Shown here: positions 38,608 to 41,620 of the stretch, piece after piece
Layout: each line of letters starts with the position of its first letter
Position numbering within the stretch: the stretch's first letter is position 1
Assembly (NCBI GenBank): GCA_027013185.1
Contig: JALUXS010000089.1
Location: forward strand, 1-41,620
DNA from: Sulfurimonas sp.
GTDB taxonomy: Bacteria > Campylobacterota > Campylobacteria > Campylobacterales > Sulfurimonadaceae
Direction of reading: 5' to 3'
DNA: 41,620 bases
Position numbers and translations under genes: made by a program
Notes under the pieces: model-generated
Told to the model about the DNA's origin: nothing
What the model saw: only the letters and a program-made list of their open reading frames with translations
The model's database searches: none

Positions 38608-40341
38608 TTATATTATGTTGGTATATTTTTGTGATATCCATAAACTTGCATTTACATCTTTACATGTAGAAAAACAATCTTGTTTCACTTTTAGCCAAGC
38701 GATACCATCAATGACTTTGGACTTATCAGAGCTAAATTTATGTCCTCTCTTCCAAACATTAACACGCCTACCATTTACAGGCTTTTGTCGTAAAAATATT
38801 TTTTGTGTATTGACTGCATACTTTTTTATTTTTATCGCTGCCTTTGCTGGTTCTACTGCCTTTGCGGAAGCCTGTACCGTTACTGGTACTTTTTTTACAG
38901 AAGTATCTTTTACCTTGACAACAATCTCCTGTGGCTGTTCAATGCTTGATGGTTCTGCCACTGCCTCTGTATCTGTTTCGGACTCAATTACAGGAAGTGC
39001 TTCTGAGACATTGATGTCTTCAATTGTCATTGTTTTTGCTGCTTTTGCTTTCTTCTTTTTTTTAACTTTAATAATTTTTGCATGTAAGAGATTCGAAGAT
39101 TTCTTAAAATCTTCATAAAAGCTTGAATCATCTATATCTTTATTTGCGTCAACAATCTGAGGCACTAAAAGAAAGATTAAATCTGTTGTACTTAAGTTCT
39201 GTATTTTATGTTTAAAGAGTTCTCCAAGTACTGGAATATCACCGAGTAAAGGTATTTTATCTTCTGATTTTGAATTTTCACTGTGCAAGCGTCCACCAAG
39301 TGCAATGACTTGCTCTGATTTTACGACTACATTTGTTTGAATATTTTTACTGATAAACGAGGGTATGGATATACCGGCACCAAGAGAAACATTATGAGCC
39401 TCATTTGGGTCAATAGCACTATCTTGAATATTTACATTAATATGCATATATCCATTTTTTTGCATAAATTTACTTGTAAGCGTTAACTTCAGCCCATATT
39501 CTTTAGAAGTTACTTGAATCGTAGGGGCTGTACCTACATTTTGCGTAATGCCTGTTGGAATGTAAAGCTCGCCTCCGACTCTAAACGTGGCATTTTTATC
39601 TTCAGTCGTTATAAGAACCGTATCATCAAGAATTGTTGCAATGCCTTTTGATTGTAAAAAGTTTAATGTACCAAGAACAGAATGTCCGGTTTGTAAACTA
39701 AAATTACCTAAGTTATCTAGCAAGAAACCACTAAATGTTGCAGAATTTGCAGCGGCAACATTTACTTTTGCATTGGCATATTTATTAAAAAAATTCAGCC
39801 CTGTCACACCACCTAAATCTTTTGCTCTTTGATTGTCCACAGCAACAAGGTAAAGTTTCGTACGAATCATTTTATTTACTTTTTTTGTTTTTGTTAAATC
39901 CATCAATTTTTCTGTGTCGATACCGCCTTTTTGTAGTATTTCATAAATTCTTTTTTTATCATGAGGATTTTGAAAAATTCCGGCAATAACAGTAGAACCA
40001 TTGCCTACTTTGCTGAGTCTAAGGTTTGGTTCAATTGTGTTAATAAGTCTTTGTATATAGCCAAGATTTTCATTCACATAAACATGATAGTTTTCTATAG
40101 AGTTGTCTCTGTATATAAGAAGTATAGAGGTGTTTCCCGGCTTTTTACCAAAAATTTTCAGTAAAGAGCCTTTTGATGAAGACGCATTGAGCAGGGAAAC
40201 ATTAATGGTTTCTTTATTTCCTACAATTAATCGTTTAAGCTTTTTTTGTAAGGGAACAACTTGGTATTCATTGTTAAAAACAAGAATATCATTTGCTAAA
40301 AGATGTAAACAAATTCCCAGTAATAGTACTATTTTTTTCAT
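38608..40341 (-). CDS. Type II/IV secretin-family protein (RcpA/CpaC-like, Tad pilus) with C-terminal SH3-like extension
   Basis: Secretin core: VNVNIQDSAIDPNEAHNVSLGAGISIPSFISKNIQTNVVVKSEQVIALGGRL...IPLLGDIPVLGELFKHK; extra Lys/Glu-rich linker and C-terminal domain. Confidence 0.85.
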   Translation of the reverse strand: MKKIVLLLGICLHLLANDILVFNNEYQVVPLQKKLKRLIVGNKETINVSLLNASSSKGSLLKIFGKKPGNTSILLIYRDNSIENYHVYVNENLGYIQRLINTIEPNLRLSKVGNGSTVIAGIFQNPHDKKRIYEILQKGGIDTEKLMDLTKTKKVNKMIRTKLYLVAVDNQRAKDLGGVTGLNFFNKYANAKVNVAAANSATFSGFLLDNLGNFSLQTGHSVLGTLNFLQSKGIATILDDTVLITTEDKNATFRVGGELYIPTGITQNVGTAPTIQVTSKEYGLKLTLTSKFMQKNGYMHINVNIQDSAIDPNEAHNVSLGAGISIPSFISKNIQTNVVVKSEQVIALGGRLHSENSKSEDKIPLLGDIPVLGELFKHKIQNLSTTDLIFLLVPQIVDANKDIDDSSFYEDFKKSSNLLHAKIIKVKKKKKAKAAKTMTIEDINVSEALPVIESETDTEAVAEPSSIEQPQEIVVKVKDTSVKKVPVTVQASAKAVEPAKAAIKIKKYAVNTQKIFLRQKPVNGRRVNVWKRGHKFSSDKSKVIDGIAWLKVKQDCFSTCKDVNASLWISQKYTNII

Positions 40342-40353
40342 TTTTTCCTCTTT

Positions 40354-40776
40354 TTATTGGCATGTGCCAGTAATTGATATATTTTGATCGTGATACGAAT
40401 AGGTTTGCATCTGTGTACTTAAGGTTTTATTTTTAAAGTAAGCACCATTATGCACATATTGGATGACAACACTTACTTGACCAAGTGTAGGTGCATCTTG
40501 TGGAGTAGAAAAACTTAGAGTTGTTCCTCTTGGACAGATATTATTGATTGAGCCATTTAGAGTGGCATTTAAATTAGCTGCTCGTAAGTCCTGTTCTCCA
40601 TCAAGTACCTGTGAAACTTGATTTGCAATGAGTTTTAATTTGTAATCTTCTTGCATAACAGACCAATAATCTATCATAAGTGTTAAAACAAAAGCAAGGG
40701 TAGGTAGCACGACAAGCAACATTGCCATAATCTGTCCCATACCAAAACCGTTGCGAAAACCATGTCTATTTTTCAT
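40354..40776 (-). CDS. TadE-like pseudopilin candidate
   Basis: Single N-terminal TM (MGQIMAMLLVVLPTLAFVLTLMIDY) and position between secretin and CpaB genes. Confidence 0.5.
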   Translation of the reverse strand: MKNRHGFRNGFGMGQIMAMLLVVLPTLAFVLTLMIDYWSVMQEDYKLKLIANQVSQVLDGEQDLRAANLNATLNGSINNICPRGTTLSFSTPQDAPTLGQVSVVIQYVHNGAYFKNKTLSTQMQTYSYHDQNISITGTCQ

Positions 40777-41620
40777 AAGATATTTTCACTCTCTTTGCTA
40801 TTTTCTTTCTTTTTTTCGCCAAAACTCTTCTGTCAACCATAAGACGTTTTTTTTCTGCCTGTAGATTTGCATCTATCTTTTTTGGTGTTTTTATCATCCA
40901 TAATTGACCACCATAATTGCGTGTATTGTAAACACGATTGTTGTTAAGTGCCTGTGTTTTATAATACAGAGCCAAAAAGTTTTTAATCTCTTTTGGTGAC
41001 ATCAGTAAAACAACACTGTCGGCTCGTATCATTTGTTTTTTAGCATTATATGTAGTAAGTGTATTTGTAACTTTCCCATGATTTATAAAGTTATTTATCT
41101 TTACATGTAAGGCCACATAATTTGTGTGAAAGTCACCTGCCCTGTTTTTACTGCTTGTAGGAACAACAGAGGCAATATCTACATAATCTCCTGCTTTTAA
41201 AAGCGTGTTGTTGTTTTTAAATACAGATAAAGAGACACTTATCGTGTCTTGCGTTACTTGTGTTAGTTTTGGGGCAGTCGCTTTTGGTATAGATTTCTTT
41301 ACCGTATTTACTGTTTTGACTTGCTTTGCTGGTTTTACGGCAGATATTTTTTGGGAGCGAATAGGCTCTCCTTTATAAATAGTTACATTAGCATAACGGC
41401 TTATGATTTCACTGTCGGTTAAGGGCGTGAAGTTTATGTAACTTGTCGGCAGTTTTGCTTTTACGATAGACTGCGCATCAAGCAAATCCCCTTTTTTTAA
41501 CTCTTTTGCTGCAACATATACTTCAGTGCTTGCTTGAGTCACCTCTTTTGACTTTCCCTGTCTTAGGTATAAAAGTAATGCAACTGATGAGCTAAAAAGC
41601 ACTAAGCCCACCATAATTCC
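40766..41620 (-). CDS. CpaB/RcpC-like Flp pilus assembly protein, 5' end truncated by the window
   Basis: SAF-like region VYVAAKELKKGDLLDAQSIVKAKLP; TM at N-terminus; reading frame stays open through the window edge. Confidence 0.8.
   Translation of the reverse strand, partial: GIMVGLVLFSSSVALLLYLRQGKSKEVTQASTEVYVAAKELKKGDLLDAQSIVKAKLPTSYINFTPLTDSEIISRYANVTIYKGEPIRSQKISAVKPAKQVKTVNTVKKSIPKATAPKLTQVTQDTISVSLSVFKNNNTLLKAGDYVDIASVVPTSSKNRAGDFHTNYVALHVKINNFINHGKVTNTLTTYNAKKQMIRADSVVLLMSPKEIKNFLALYYKTQALNNNRVYNTRNYGGQLWMIKTPKKIDANLQAEKKRLMVDRRVLAKKRKKIAKRVKISYEK

Noticed and set aside
1-41620. Looked for tRNA/rRNA genes, CRISPR arrays, transposases, integrases and prophage genes
   Set aside because: None could be supported from the sequence or ORF translations; intergenic spaces are short and explained mostly by promoters and hairpins.

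Overview
This is an AT-rich chromosomal window, most likely from a Sulfurimonas-like Campylobacterota (inferred from protein resemblance and gene content, not tested). It is densely packed with protein-coding genes. I found no tRNA, rRNA, CRISPR array or insertion sequence.

Main blocks, left to right:
- a c-type-heme (DUF3365-like) protein plus MFS operon
- trmO, a tiny lipoprotein, DUF134 and NifU-like genes
- a chain of short-overlap genes: alaS, CopD-like, maf, GGDEF, bioF-like, ABC ATPase, PBP1A
- leuA and glnA
- an EAL-CBS-GGDEF gene directly downstream of a two-domain acyltransferase (PlsC-like + GNAT; OlsF-like)
- a Lys-rich histone-H1-like gene
- a REC-GGDEF / histidine kinase pair
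- a complete pstSCAB-phoU-histidine kinase locus with a divergent porin
- ilvE, SPFH protein, hisIE, DUF2393 pair, YhcC-type radical SAM, purF
- a J-domain protein and a stand-alone DUF234/PD-(D/E)XK-like protein
- the start of a Tad/Flp pilus locus, including a 59-aa pilin-like ORF that the ORF track missed

Most interesting signals:
1. Four promoters share an 11-bp direct repeat, TGTAAYC-N4-TGTAAYC, exactly 9 nt upstream of a TATAMT -10 box. This is the enteric PhoB-box geometry with a different half-site. It precedes pstS, pstC, the divergent porin and the OlsF-like acyltransferase/EAL operon, which predicts a phosphate-starvation regulon linking Pi uptake, possible ornithine-lipid synthesis and c-di-GMP turnover.
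2. The palindromic octamer TACATGTA occurs 16 times by eye in this window, far above a rough composition expectation of 1-2. It may be a HIP1-like motif.
3. A consensus promoter at the left edge carries one ACATATGT-core palindrome inside its -35/-10 spacer and a second just downstream of the -10.
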